This document shows positions 36,263 to 45,219 of a stretch of 64,000 bases of DNA, piece after piece. Both the position numbers and the translations under genes were made by a program. This DNA comes from Parasphaerochaeta coccoides DSM 17374 (GTDB lineage: Bacteria > Spirochaetota > Spirochaetia > Sphaerochaetales > Sphaerochaetaceae). Below the pieces are notes generated by a model. That model was not told the origin of the DNA, did no database searches, and saw only the letters and a list, made by a program, of their open reading frames with translations. The DNA is taken from positions 2,108,001 through 2,172,000 of the forward strand of contig NC_015436.1 of NCBI RefSeq assembly GCF_000208385.1, in the 5' to 3' direction. Numbering within the stretch: the stretch's first letter is position 1; the number at the start of each line of letters is the position of its first letter.

Positions 36263-36298
36263 TTGTTTCCTGAATCTTTTTGCCCTATACTGGTTTCA
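36263..36298 (+). promoter_or_regulatory. Promoter placing the transcription start at the ATG
   Basis: TTGTTT (36263-36268) and TATACT (36286-36291) are separated by exactly 17 bp. Standard spacing puts +1 at 36298, the A of the start codon. No ribosome-binding site is present, so a leaderless mRNA is predicted. Confidence 0.55.
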
Positions 36299-39234
36299 TG
36301 ACGACGCTTGACCAGACATGGGTTCCCTTCAACAATCTCATGCTCAGACATATCTACAATGTCCTGCTGATTTGCAGCGACTACGACCGTTTCCTCATTG
36401 AGGAGGATGGACGGGTCGAGGAAGAATTGTACCATGAGTATACCCAGCTCGGTTTGAGCAATCCGCCGAAGATTACTCATGCCCCCGATGCTGAAAGCGC
36501 GCTTGTCCTTTTGGAGAACCGCCCTTTTGAACTTGTCATCACCATGCTGGACATTGGGCCGGAAAAGATGGACGACCTTGCCTTGGGCATCAAGTCCCGC
36601 TATCCGGACATGCCGGTGATAGCCCTGTCGCCCTCTCCCGGTCATCACAGGAACAAGAGCCTGAAACACGCATCAGGCAAGAGTTTTGACTATGTATTCT
36701 ACTGGCAAGGCAATCCTTCCATATTCCTTGCCATGGTCAAGCTGGTCGAGGATGCCATGAACGCGCCGCATGATACGTCAGTCGCTGATGTTCCGGTCAT
36801 CCTTCTTGTTGAAGACTCAGTCCGATATTATTCCTCGTTCCTTCCTCTCCTGTATACGTCGTTGATCACAGAGAACCGTACCAGCATCCTGGAGGCGCTC
36901 AATACATGGGGACGCACTCTCCGAATGCGCGGACGACCCAAGATTCTGTTGGCCAGGACGTATGAGGATGCCTATGGGCTGTATGAAAAATACCGGCACG
37001 CCATGCTGGGTGTCATCAGTGATGTTGATTTTCATTGTGATGGACAACCTAATCCCAATGCCGGGTTGGTTCTGTGCAGAAGCATACGGGAAAACAGTCC
37101 GGATCTGCCCTTCCTCCTACAGAGTACACGGGATGATGTGCGGGAAAAAGCGGAAGACGCCGGCGCGACTTTCCTGTGGAAGCGGGATCCTTCTCTTGTC
37201 GCCGAGCTGCGGATGTACATGAGGCGGGAATATGGCTTCGGACCCTTCGTCTTCCGCGATCCCTCTACCGGCGCGGTGGTGGCGCAGGCGGAGACCATGA
37301 AGGATCTGCAACATCTGCTTCCATCAATTCCTGATGACTCGTTTGCCTGGCACTGCCGGCGCAACGATATCTCAAAGTGGCTCCGTTCCCAGAGTCTCTA
37401 CCGTCTGGCGACCAAAATCAAGACACGCACTTTAGGCTCCTATGATTCAGTCCGTGATGAGAAGCTCAGGGTTGCATCGATCATCAAGGACTACAGGATG
37501 GAACGGAACAAAGGGGTCATAGCCCAGTTCAGTCCGTCATCCTTTGACGAGACAAGTTATTTCACCCGCATAGGGAGGGGTTCACTGGGAGGAAAAGGCC
37601 GTGGTCTTGCTTTCATTGACATGGAACTGCGTTCAAGCGGCATAGTAGAAAACTATCCCAGGATGTCCGTCTCCATTCCACGCACTATCGTGATAGCCAC
37701 GGACATCTATGAGCAGTTCATAGAACAGCATTGCCTGCATGAAATGGCATATGGTTCCTATAGTGACCATGAGATACTGGAAACTTTCCTTTCCCACCCG
37801 TTGCCATCACGTCTGACGAACGACCTTCAGGCAATATTGAAAATCCTTGATGCTCCCTTGTCGATACGTTCTTCATCTTTGCTGGAGGATTCGTATTCAC
37901 AGCCTTTTGCCGGGGTATACCAGACGTGCATGATTGCCAATAGGGGGAGCGAACAGGAACGGTTTGATGAGCTTTCCCAGGCTGTCCGATGCGTATGGGC
38001 GTCGGTCTTCTTCTCAAAGGCCAGGGAATACCTGGCTGCGACGAATCATGTCCCAGAAGAAGAAAAGATGGCCGTCATCATCCAGAATATCGTGGGAGCC
38101 GCTTACGGGGACTATTGGTATCCTCATGTTTCAGGCGTGGCCAGATCGTTGAATTTCTATCCGCTTCCCGGTGAGTCTCCCCATGACGGCATTGGAGCCA
38201 TTGCATTCGGTTTCGGAAAATCAGTCGTTGACGGGGAAGTTTCCTTCCGGTTTTCACCACGTCATCCCCACCGACCGGTGAACAACCTGGATGGAGCGGC
38301 ACGAAGTTCGCAGGAAGCGTTTTACGCACTGGCTCTCAATAAGCCGTTCAATCCCATTTCCGGCAATCACGATAATCTTCTCCTTCTTCCCCTGTCGTGG
38401 GCGGCAGAGAATCATCCCCGGAGTCTTGCGGCCATTGCGTCAACGTATGACGGTGACACGGGAGAGATCAGCGAGAGTTTCATGTCACGGGGTACAAAGG
38501 TCATCACGTTCAACGGCATCCTTAAATATGATGCGTTTCCTCTTGCCTCAATCGTCCACGATGTTCTGGAGCTGGGGACACGAGCAATGAACGGGTCTGT
38601 CGAAATTGAGTTTGCCATGAATCTGTCTCCTTTGCGGGAGATGCCTGAGTTCAGTCTGCTCCAGATCAGGCCGATTGTGGCAGGGAGCGAGAATGAGGAT
38701 GTGGCCATTGATGATGAGGACAGGAAAAAAGCCGTCATCCATTCCCGTGCGGTCATGGGCAATGGCCGCATAGAACATGTCCGTAACATCATCATGATTA
38801 AACCGGGTTCCTTTGACACCACACGCACCATGGAGATGGTAAGGGAGCTTCGGGAACTCAACGCATCCTTCTCCCGCACTGATGGTGATTATGTCCTGGT
38901 AGTCGCCGGTCGGCTGGGTTCCAGTGATCCGTGGTTGGGGATTCCCGCTGTCTGGTCGGATATTTCCCAGGCACGTGTCATTGTGGAAACTGGTCTGCCC
39001 TCCATCCATGTCGAACCGAGCCAAGGGACGCATTTCTTCCAGAACATCACCAGCTTTGGCACTGTCTACATGACGGTCAATCCTTCTTTCGGGGATGGAA
39101 CGTGCGACTTTACTGCTCTTTCTTCCCTTCCCCGAATCAGGGAAACCGAGTATTTCCTCCATGTTCAATCCTCCGCCGACCTTGATATCCGTGTCAAAGG
39201 CCGGGATCAGGAAGGCGTGGTACTGTTGCCATAG
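36298..39234 (+). CDS. Double-receiver protein with PEP-synthase ATP-binding domain
   Basis: The 978-residue protein has an unusual order. Residues 20-130 form a receiver-like domain without the phosphoacceptor pattern. Residues 160-310 form a second receiver with a plausible acceptor in VISDVDF. From about residue 425 comes the nucleotide-binding domain of PEP synthase/pyruvate phosphate dikinase: GSLGGKGRGLAF, SIRSSSLLEDSYSQPFAGVYQT-type segment and the closing LLQIRPIV near 800. A 170-residue tail follows. The swivelling phosphohistidine domain and the PEP-binding barrel of true PEP synthases are absent, so it cannot be a complete PEP synthase. A phosphotransfer or signalling role is an inference. 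The start lacks a ribosome-binding site (see the promoter entry). Homologues of this form are, to my knowledge, mainly in Bacteroidota. Confidence 0.82.
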   Translation: MTTLDQTWVPFNNLMLRHIYNVLLICSDYDRFLIEEDGRVEEELYHEYTQLGLSNPPKITHAPDAESALVLLENRPFELVITMLDIGPEKMDDLALGIKSRYPDMPVIALSPSPGHHRNKSLKHASGKSFDYVFYWQGNPSIFLAMVKLVEDAMNAPHDTSVADVPVILLVEDSVRYYSSFLPLLYTSLITENRTSILEALNTWGRTLRMRGRPKILLARTYEDAYGLYEKYRHAMLGVISDVDFHCDGQPNPNAGLVLCRSIRENSPDLPFLLQSTRDDVREKAEDAGATFLWKRDPSLVAELRMYMRREYGFGPFVFRDPSTGAVVAQAETMKDLQHLLPSIPDDSFAWHCRRNDISKWLRSQSLYRLATKIKTRTLGSYDSVRDEKLRVASIIKDYRMERNKGVIAQFSPSSFDETSYFTRIGRGSLGGKGRGLAFIDMELRSSGIVENYPRMSVSIPRTIVIATDIYEQFIEQHCLHEMAYGSYSDHEILETFLSHPLPSRLTNDLQAILKILDAPLSIRSSSLLEDSYSQPFAGVYQTCMIANRGSEQERFDELSQAVRCVWASVFFSKAREYLAATNHVPEEEKMAVIIQNIVGAAYGDYWYPHVSGVARSLNFYPLPGESPHDGIGAIAFGFGKSVVDGEVSFRFSPRHPHRPVNNLDGAARSSQEAFYALALNKPFNPISGNHDNLLLLPLSWAAENHPRSLAAIASTYDGDTGEISESFMSRGTKVITFNGILKYDAFPLASIVHDVLELGTRAMNGSVEIEFAMNLSPLREMPEFSLLQIRPIVAGSENEDVAIDDEDRKKAVIHSRAVMGNGRIEHVRNIIMIKPGSFDTTRTMEMVRELRELNASFSRTDGDYVLVVAGRLGSSDPWLGIPAVWSDISQARVIVETGLPSIHVEPSQGTHFFQNITSFGTVYMTVNPSFGDGTCDFTALSSLPRIRETEYFLHVQSSADLDIRVKGRDQEGVVLLP

Positions 39235-39273
39235 GGGCAGTGCCAATCAACAACAGAGTACTGGTATTTCAAT

Positions 39274-40263
39274 TCATTTTGTCATCAGCGCAGCATCGAA
39301 CGCGATTGATGATGGTTCAAAGTTGATTTTTTTCACATACGCACAACTTTCCGTCGCGCCAAATTCCCGTTCCATGCCGGAATCTTCCCATTCCACCGAC
39401 AAAGGCCCTGCATATCCTGCCTCGTTCAAAACACGGATGATACCATCAAAATCAACATCGCCATGCCCGACCGAAACAAAATTCCATGCTCTCCGGCTGT
39501 CTCCGAACGGTAGGAATGAACCAAGTATGCCAGCATTCTCATGCTTGTTCATCTTCACATCCTTCATATGGACATGATAGATGCGGTCGGCAAAATCCCT
39601 GGCGAACGTGACCTCGTTCACACCCTGCCATACCAAATGGCTGGGATCAAAATTCAACCCCAACGCGGGACGTCTGTCAAAGACAGAAAGAAGCCTCCGT
39701 GTCGTATAATAGTCAAAAGCTATCTCCGTTGGATGCACTTCAAGGGCAAACAGAACGCCTTGCTCATCAAACACATCAAAGATAGGCGTCCACAGTTCTT
39801 TTATGAGCTGGAAACCATGTTCAATCATTGCCTCTGATGTCTGCGGATATGAATACCATCGCGCCCAGATGGGAGACCCGGTGAACCCCGTGACCACCTT
39901 CACCCCGAAAAGAGCCGCCGCCCGTGCCGTGTCCTTCATTTCCCCGATGGCCCATTCACGGATTTCCCGTGGCTTTCCGGCAAGGCGGGACGGAGCAAAA
40001 TTATCAAGGCGTTCATCGTACAGGTCGCCGACACATTGCCCGGTCAGGTGCGCGGAAATTGCCCGGCACTCCAGCCCGTTATCTGACAAAACTTTCTTCA
40101 CATAAGGGATGTAGGAAGAATCCGAAAGAGCTTTTTGAACATTGAAATGAGCATGCGTTGCCAACTCAAGTCCTTCATACCCCATCTTACGAGCCAAGAC
40201 ACAGAGTTTCTCAAGAGAAAGATCTCCAAATTGACCGGATGCCAATGTTATTAATCGTGACAT
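39274..40263 (-). CDS. Sugar phosphate isomerase/epimerase-family TIM barrel
   Basis: The 329-residue protein has the xylose isomerase-like barrel: KMGYEGLELATHAHF, ISAHLTGQ, LEVHPTEIAFD with a metal-binding Glu, LNFDPSHLVWQG, and YHVHMKD, with VEWEDS near the end giving the last Glu. The metal site (Glu, Asp, His, Glu) appears intact. It is the last gene of the sugar ABC transporter operon, just after a Gfo/Idh/MocA oxidoreductase. These two families commonly work together in oxidation and isomerisation of sugars or inositols. The exact substrate is unknown. Confidence 0.87.
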   Translation of the reverse strand: MSRLITLASGQFGDLSLEKLCVLARKMGYEGLELATHAHFNVQKALSDSSYIPYVKKVLSDNGLECRAISAHLTGQCVGDLYDERLDNFAPSRLAGKPREIREWAIGEMKDTARAAALFGVKVVTGFTGSPIWARWYSYPQTSEAMIEHGFQLIKELWTPIFDVFDEQGVLFALEVHPTEIAFDYYTTRRLLSVFDRRPALGLNFDPSHLVWQGVNEVTFARDFADRIYHVHMKDVKMNKHENAGILGSFLPFGDSRRAWNFVSVGHGDVDFDGIIRVLNEAGYAGPLSVEWEDSGMEREFGATESCAYVKKINFEPSSIAFDAALMTK

Positions 40264-40276
40264 GATTCACCCCTTC

Positions 40277-41371
40277 TCATGATTCAAAAGCAACAGGCTT
40301 TCCCGTACGCGCCGATTCATACATGCAGTCAACAATCTTCATCAGGAGCAAAGCCTGGTCAGGAGTATTCAGAGCCTCTGCCTTTCCTTCGATTGCCCGG
40401 ATGAAATTGATTGCGTTGGCGACCCGGCCCATGGATTCTTCACGCGGAACGACTATTGAACGATTGACCTGAAGCCCATTTTCTTCTGTAAAAAGCATGC
40501 AGGAGTCATGGCTGGTAGCATCAATTCCATCTTGGTCAAAAACCCTCTCAATCTTTGCCCCGGCTTTCTGTCCCTGGAATGTGACCGAAGCGACTTCCCG
40601 TTCCACCATCTCTGCCCATGCGGTACGGACACTCAGGCACTGACCGGAAGAAAACGTGATGAATGCGTGGCAGGCACTTTCAACATCCATCCGCCCATCC
40701 TTGACATCGGCGAATCCCCAAGGGCCTTTGAATGCGGGATTCCCCATGAAGTCGTCAAAGGTACTTGCCATGATGTATGCCGGTTGTGGATATTCCATAA
40801 GATACAATGCCAAGTCCAGCATATGGATGAGATCAATGACCGGACCGCCGCCTGACATGTCCTTGCGCGTGAACCATCCGCCGAACCCTGGGATTCCGGC
40901 ACGTCTCACCCATACCGCTTGGGCAGAATTGATACGTCCCGCTTCTCCGCCGCGGATATACTTCATGATTGCCTGGGATTCAGTACGTGCGCGATTATTA
41001 AAATCAAACATGAGTCTTTTTTCTGAAGAACGCGCAGCCACGGCCATCTTTGCCATTTCTCCGGCATTCAGCGCGGGAGGTTTTTCACAATAGACATGGA
41101 GAGAATGATTCAAAGCCTCGACCGCCAGGGGCATATGGAACCTGTTGGGAGTCGCAATGGAAACAGCCGCCACATCCGCACAGAGTTTCAGCCCTTCATC
41201 CAACGTCGTACATGCGTGGGTTATTGCATGTCTCCTGCTGAAAGCGGATGCCCTGTCCAAATCCGCGTCAATGATGAGGGCAACTTCTGCCCCTGCTTTA
41301 CGGAAACCTTCCACATGGTATTCCGCCATGCCTCCGGCTCCGATGATTCCTACTTTCATCTTGTTGCCCAT
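40277..41371 (-). CDS. Gfo/Idh/MocA-family oxidoreductase
   Basis: NAD(P)-dependent sugar or inositol dehydrogenase family, 364 residues. The Rossmann N-terminus reads KVGIIGAGGMAEYHVEGF, and the EKP motif (HVYCEKPPALN) carries the catalytic Lys. GGPVIDLIHMLDLALYLM supplies the conserved Asp and His of the substrate site. The start at 41371 has GGGAG 8 nt upstream; another ATG at 41359 is possible and a longer frame has no support. It lies 19 nt after the permease gene and 13 nt before the isomerase, within one operon, so it probably acts on the sugar imported by the transporter. Confidence 0.92.
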   Translation of the reverse strand: MGNKMKVGIIGAGGMAEYHVEGFRKAGAEVALIIDADLDRASAFSRRHAITHACTTLDEGLKLCADVAAVSIATPNRFHMPLAVEALNHSLHVYCEKPPALNAGEMAKMAVAARSSEKRLMFDFNNRARTESQAIMKYIRGGEAGRINSAQAVWVRRAGIPGFGGWFTRKDMSGGGPVIDLIHMLDLALYLMEYPQPAYIMASTFDDFMGNPAFKGPWGFADVKDGRMDVESACHAFITFSSGQCLSVRTAWAEMVEREVASVTFQGQKAGAKIERVFDQDGIDATSHDSCMLFTEENGLQVNRSIVVPREESMGRVANAINFIRAIEGKAEALNTPDQALLLMKIVDCMYESARTGKPVAFES

Positions 41372-41390
41372 CCCCCTGCTCTCCCTGTTC

Positions 41391-42368
41391 CTACTTGTTC
41401 TTTCTCTTGCTTTGAGCCAAGACCGCGACAATGATGATGATTCCTTGAACCAAACCATTGAGGAAGGGAGGGACATTCGCCATGATGAGGACCGTATGGA
41501 TGATTCTCAGCATGAGTATGCCCAGGAAAGTTCCGATGATCTTTCCTTTCCCCCCATCCATCGACGTACCGCCTATCGCGACCGCTGCAATGGCGTCCAT
41601 TTCATATCCGCTTCCTGCGCTGGCGGCCTGGATTGAAGTAAGACGGCTCGCCAAAAGAAACGCCGCCAAACCGTACAATGTCCCGGCATACATGAATATC
41701 AAAGCCTTGACGCGATCGACGCTGATGCCAGACAGTCGTGCCGCCTGCTGATTGGAACCTACCGCATAGACATATCGCCCGAATTTCGTCTTGCTCATGA
41801 GAAGCGCGGTAATGACGGAAATGATAATCAAAAATATCATCAAGTGAGGGATGCCCAAAATGCGTCCGGCGGCGACATTACGGAACCCCTGATACATTGC
41901 CGGGCTGACGGTGAACGGGCCTCCTTGTCCCAACTGGTTGATGACCGAACGCCAGGCGCTCATGGTCGCCAGGGTGACAATGAAGGGCGCTATGCCACCT
42001 TTTGTCACCAACAGGCCATTGATGGTACCGACCAGCAGTCCTCCGACCAGACAGAACAATAAGGCAACCAGCAGGCTTCCGCTTGAATTGAGAACCACGA
42101 CGCCCAGACCGGAAAGCAAGGCGACGGAAGATCCGGTGGACAAGTCTATCATACCTGCGGAGATGACCAAGCTCATTCCCATGGCACAGATTCCCACGAT
42201 TGCCCCTTGGACAAACAAGTTCGTCAGATTGCTCCAGGACAAAAAGGCGGGACTCACGACTATGGCTACTACGAACAAAAAGACAAAACTCAGCCAATGG
42301 CTGTAATTATTCGTTATCTCATGCCACAATTCTTTTTTATTACTAAAATCAATTATCGGATGTTTCAC
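41391..42368 (-). CDS. Ribose-type sugar ABC transporter permease
   Basis: Membrane subunit of a carbohydrate-uptake (CUT2/RbsC) transporter, 325 residues with about eight to ten hydrophobic helices. Family features include GMSLVISAGMIDLSTGSSVAL and the GLLVTKGGIAPFIVTLATM segment, then YAVGSNQQAARLSGI and AAVAIGGTSMDGGKG near the C-terminal loop that contacts the ATPase. The start codon is GTG at 42368, overlapping the ATPase stop by 4 nt. It partners the genes at 42365 and 43935. Confidence 0.95.
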   Translation of the reverse strand: MKHPIIDFSNKKELWHEITNNYSHWLSFVFLFVVAIVVSPAFLSWSNLTNLFVQGAIVGICAMGMSLVISAGMIDLSTGSSVALLSGLGVVVLNSSGSLLVALLFCLVGGLLVGTINGLLVTKGGIAPFIVTLATMSAWRSVINQLGQGGPFTVSPAMYQGFRNVAAGRILGIPHLMIFLIIISVITALLMSKTKFGRYVYAVGSNQQAARLSGISVDRVKALIFMYAGTLYGLAAFLLASRLTSIQAASAGSGYEMDAIAAVAIGGTSMDGGKGKIIGTFLGILMLRIIHTVLIMANVPPFLNGLVQGIIIIVAVLAQSKRKNK

Positions 42369-43870
42369 GTAGATTCCCCCTGAATGCTCCCTGTTGAATA
42401 TTCCATGACCTTGACCTCGCTCAACTCCGTGCGGTTCAGGATTCCTGATATCCTGCCTTTATACATGATCAGGCACCTGTCGGCGATTTGATGTATTTCA
42501 GGATATTCATTACTGAACACAATGATTGACTTGCCACTTTTCGCCATGTCGTCAATCAGCTCATAGATGGCGAACTTGGTTCCGACATCGATACCTTGGG
42601 TAGGATTGTCCATGATATAGACATCCGCATCTATTTCCAGCCATTTGCCAATGATGACTTTCTGTTGGTTTCCTCCGGATAAGGATGTGATGGGATTGCT
42701 TTGGGAACCAGACCTGATATCCATTTTCAGCTTGTTCCGTTCAAATCTCTCACTTTCTTCCTTATCAGAAATGAACAATTTCTTATGTTTGACCGTGAAG
42801 TATGCCAAGGATGTATTATCCCGGATGCTTAGATCCGGCAATATGCCGCGTTCCTTTCTGTTGCGCGGAACCATCCCGACACCATTGCGCATGAACTGCT
42901 TGATTGTTCTCCCGTGCAGAGCCTGCCCGTGCAGCATGATTTCTCCGGCAGTCAGCGGACTTGCGCCGAACAGAGCCATGGCCAACTCATTTGTGCCGGA
43001 TCCCTGTAATCCGGTGATAAAAAGAATTTCATTCTTGTACAAGTCGAACGTCACATCATGAAATGCCTGTCCGCGAAGGCCCTTCACCGCCATGACGACT
43101 GAATCTTCTACGAAAGAAGGTTGCCCTTCCTTGATATTCCTGTCGATGTGAACCTTGCCGATCAGAAGTTCCGTGGCTCGGTGGACATCAATATCCCGGA
43201 ATCTTCCGGTTTCTATGAATTCTCCATCCCGCAGGACAGTGTACTTGTCACAGATGGCAAACAATTCCGGCATCTTGTGGGAGATATAGATGAAGCTCAC
43301 TCCCTGGCCTTTTAATTCCCTCATGATGGAAAATAAGTTTTCAATCTCTTGGTTATTCAGCGCTGTCGTCGGTTCATCCATGATGATCAGCTCAGATTGG
43401 AACAACAGGGCACGCGCAATTTCAACAAGTTGCTTCTGCGCCGTCTCCAGCCCGTCTACATTCGCATTGGCGTCAATCGGAGCTTTCATGCTGTCAAGCA
43501 CCGCCTGCGCCCGTTGTATCTGCGTCTTTTTGTCAACGATGAATTTCTTTTTTGTCAGCTCCTCTCCCAGGAACATGTTCTCATAGACCTTCAGGTCATT
43601 GCAGAGGTTCAATTCCTGATGGATGAACCGGATTTTCAAATTCATCGCCTTCATGGGAGTCATATTGCTGACTTCCTCGCCATTGAGAAAAATATGGCCT
43701 GAGTCGGGAGGGAAAGTTCCCGCCAGTATGTTCATCAATGTTGTTTTCCCAGCACCGTTCTCACCCAAGATGCCATGCACTTCACCTTGCCCGACATGCA
43801 AGGAGACTCCTTTCAGAGCCTGGACTGAGCCGAATGCTTTAGAAATATCCTGCATATCGAGAATCATCAT
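42365..43870 (-). CDS. Ribose-type sugar ABC transporter ATPase
   Basis: A 501-residue double ABC ATPase of RbsA/MglA type. The first half has intact Walker A GENGAGKTT and Walker B LIIMDEPTTAL. The second half has the degenerate Walker A GLQGSGTNE usual in this family, with a signature LSGGNQQKVIIGKWL and Walker B-like VYIMDNPTQGID. In that last motif, Asn replaces the usual Glu after Asp. It powers uptake through the adjacent permease. A hairpin lies between it and the binding-protein gene, suggesting lower expression than the latter. Confidence 0.95.
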   Translation of the reverse strand: MMILDMQDISKAFGSVQALKGVSLHVGQGEVHGILGENGAGKTTLMNILAGTFPPDSGHIFLNGEEVSNMTPMKAMNLKIRFIHQELNLCNDLKVYENMFLGEELTKKKFIVDKKTQIQRAQAVLDSMKAPIDANANVDGLETAQKQLVEIARALLFQSELIIMDEPTTALNNQEIENLFSIMRELKGQGVSFIYISHKMPELFAICDKYTVLRDGEFIETGRFRDIDVHRATELLIGKVHIDRNIKEGQPSFVEDSVVMAVKGLRGQAFHDVTFDLYKNEILFITGLQGSGTNELAMALFGASPLTAGEIMLHGQALHGRTIKQFMRNGVGMVPRNRKERGILPDLSIRDNTSLAYFTVKHKKLFISDKEESERFERNKLKMDIRSGSQSNPITSLSGGNQQKVIIGKWLEIDADVYIMDNPTQGIDVGTKFAIYELIDDMAKSGKSIIVFSNEYPEIHQIADRCLIMYKGRISGILNRTELSEVKVMEYSTGSIQGEST

Positions 43871-43889
43871 TGCCTCGCTTCATGACATT

Positions 43890-43916
43890 CTGCCCACCCA
43901 TGTGACGGATGGGCAG
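43890..43916 (-). promoter_or_regulatory. Intercistronic hairpin between binding protein and ATPase genes
   Basis: CTGCCCA (43890-43896) pairs with TGGGCAG (43910-43916), extended by CC/GG with one bulge. It has no T run. It sits in the 64-nt gap after the binding-protein stop, where such hairpins typically stabilise the upstream mRNA. Confidence 0.6.
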
Positions 43917-43934
43917 TTGTGTCTGGAGTATGGT

Positions 43935-44936
43935 CTAAAGACTGTAACGTGTCGTATACAAGTCGCCCTGCATGTACGCTTTGTAATTTGTCTTGTCAAT
44001 CATTTCGGTAGGAACCTTGTATTCCTTCTGGAGAGTCTCTCCCTGAAGAACCTTTACGCCGAGATCGACGGCATCCCTGACCATGGACGGGGAGAACGTG
44101 TACGTCATGAACTCAATTCCTGTAAGCCCGGAATTTTCAAACAGCTTCATGAAGCCTTCTCCGGCGGAAACGCCTGTGATAAGCCTTATGTTAATCTTGG
44201 CAGGTCCGCGGTAGTTTTTCAACGCCTCAACGAGACCGAATACTATTTCGTCATCATGGGTGAAGATAGCCTTGATTGACTCGATTTCAGCAACACTCTT
44301 TGTATTCAGATAGTTTTCCATCTGTTCCATGGAAGTCTGCTGGCTCCAGTTCGTCACAAAAGATTGAACCACCGTGAATTTCGGATCAACCGTGCTCAAG
44401 AAGCCATTTGTCCTTTCCATGGGTACGGTAGAAGAATCTCCCTTGAACTCAAGATAGTTTACTTTTCCTTGTGCCAGTTCAGCTTTGAAGTATTCATTGA
44501 AATACCGCCCAACCCCCTCGCCGATGGCTACATTGTCTCCGGAAATCTCGGCGTTCGGAACCAAGCCTTCAATGAAGCGGTCATAAACGACAAGCGGTAC
44601 ACCGGCATCCATGACGGACTGGGCGGCACTGCGCAATTCGTCACCGGTCACAGGCCACAGAACTATGACGCCCGGCTTCATTCCCAGAATAGTTTCAACG
44701 GCATTGCTCTGCTCCCCGGATTCAGCGGCGGTCATGAACCGGTAATCATAGCCATATTGCGCAGAAACTTTCTTTACGTGCGCTTCAGCATGCTGGATGG
44801 ATTCCGCGGTGAATCCGTGGTCGGCACTGGGTGTGACGACTCCTATTAATTTCTTTCCTGCTTCTTTTGTTCCACCGGCAAAAATCATACCGGCAACAAG
44901 CATCACCATGATAAGAACCAATGCAAATTTTTTCAT
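43935..44936 (-). CDS. Periplasmic sugar-binding protein of the ribose type
   Basis: A 333-residue substrate-binding protein. The signal peptide (MKKFALVLIMVMLVAGMIFAG) is followed by the periplasmic-binding-protein type I fold: GVVTPSADHGFTAESIQHAE, the ribose-binding-like GVPLVVYDRFI, AIFTHDDEIVFGLVEAL. The cleavage region has no cysteine, so it is probably soluble rather than a lipoprotein. GGAGG is 5 nt before the ATG. It is the first gene of the operon and faces the divergent LacI regulator across palindromic operators. Its ligand is an unidentified sugar. Confidence 0.94.
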   Translation of the reverse strand: MKKFALVLIMVMLVAGMIFAGGTKEAGKKLIGVVTPSADHGFTAESIQHAEAHVKKVSAQYGYDYRFMTAAESGEQSNAVETILGMKPGVIVLWPVTGDELRSAAQSVMDAGVPLVVYDRFIEGLVPNAEISGDNVAIGEGVGRYFNEYFKAELAQGKVNYLEFKGDSSTVPMERTNGFLSTVDPKFTVVQSFVTNWSQQTSMEQMENYLNTKSVAEIESIKAIFTHDDEIVFGLVEALKNYRGPAKINIRLITGVSAGEGFMKLFENSGLTGIEFMTYTFSPSMVRDAVDLGVKVLQGETLQKEYKVPTEMIDKTNYKAYMQGDLYTTRYSL

Positions 44937-45075
44937 CTCAACCTCCTAAAATTTCCCTGGCATAGGCCAACTCCATGTTTGAGAGTATATCTTTCCGAAA
45001 ATCTGTCAATCATTTTCTTTTTATATTTCAATATAGAAATACATAATTATTTATTATAAATATAATTACTTGTAT

Positions 45076-45119
45076 TTTTCTCATGAGAAAATTTTTCATA
45101 ACAATGAAAACTTTTCATT
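45076..45119. promoter_or_regulatory. Two palindromic operators between the sugar operon and lacI-type gene
   Basis: TTTTCTCATGAGAAAA (45076-45091) is a perfect 16-bp palindrome. AATGAAAACTTTTCATT (45103-45119) is a perfect 17-bp palindrome, centred 27.5 bp away. A weaker dyad (TATTTC-N6-GAAATA) lies at 45024-45041, nearer the binding-protein gene. All are in the A+T-rich divergent promoter region, where a LacI-family protein would bind. Confidence 0.65.
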
Positions 45120-45219
45120 CGTATTCCATTTTTCTCTTTCAAAGAATATAAAAATGACGTATTGTTTTCCGCAGGAAGCTGTCATGAAGGAGCCACCGCC
45201 CCTGCGCAAGGATGTATGT

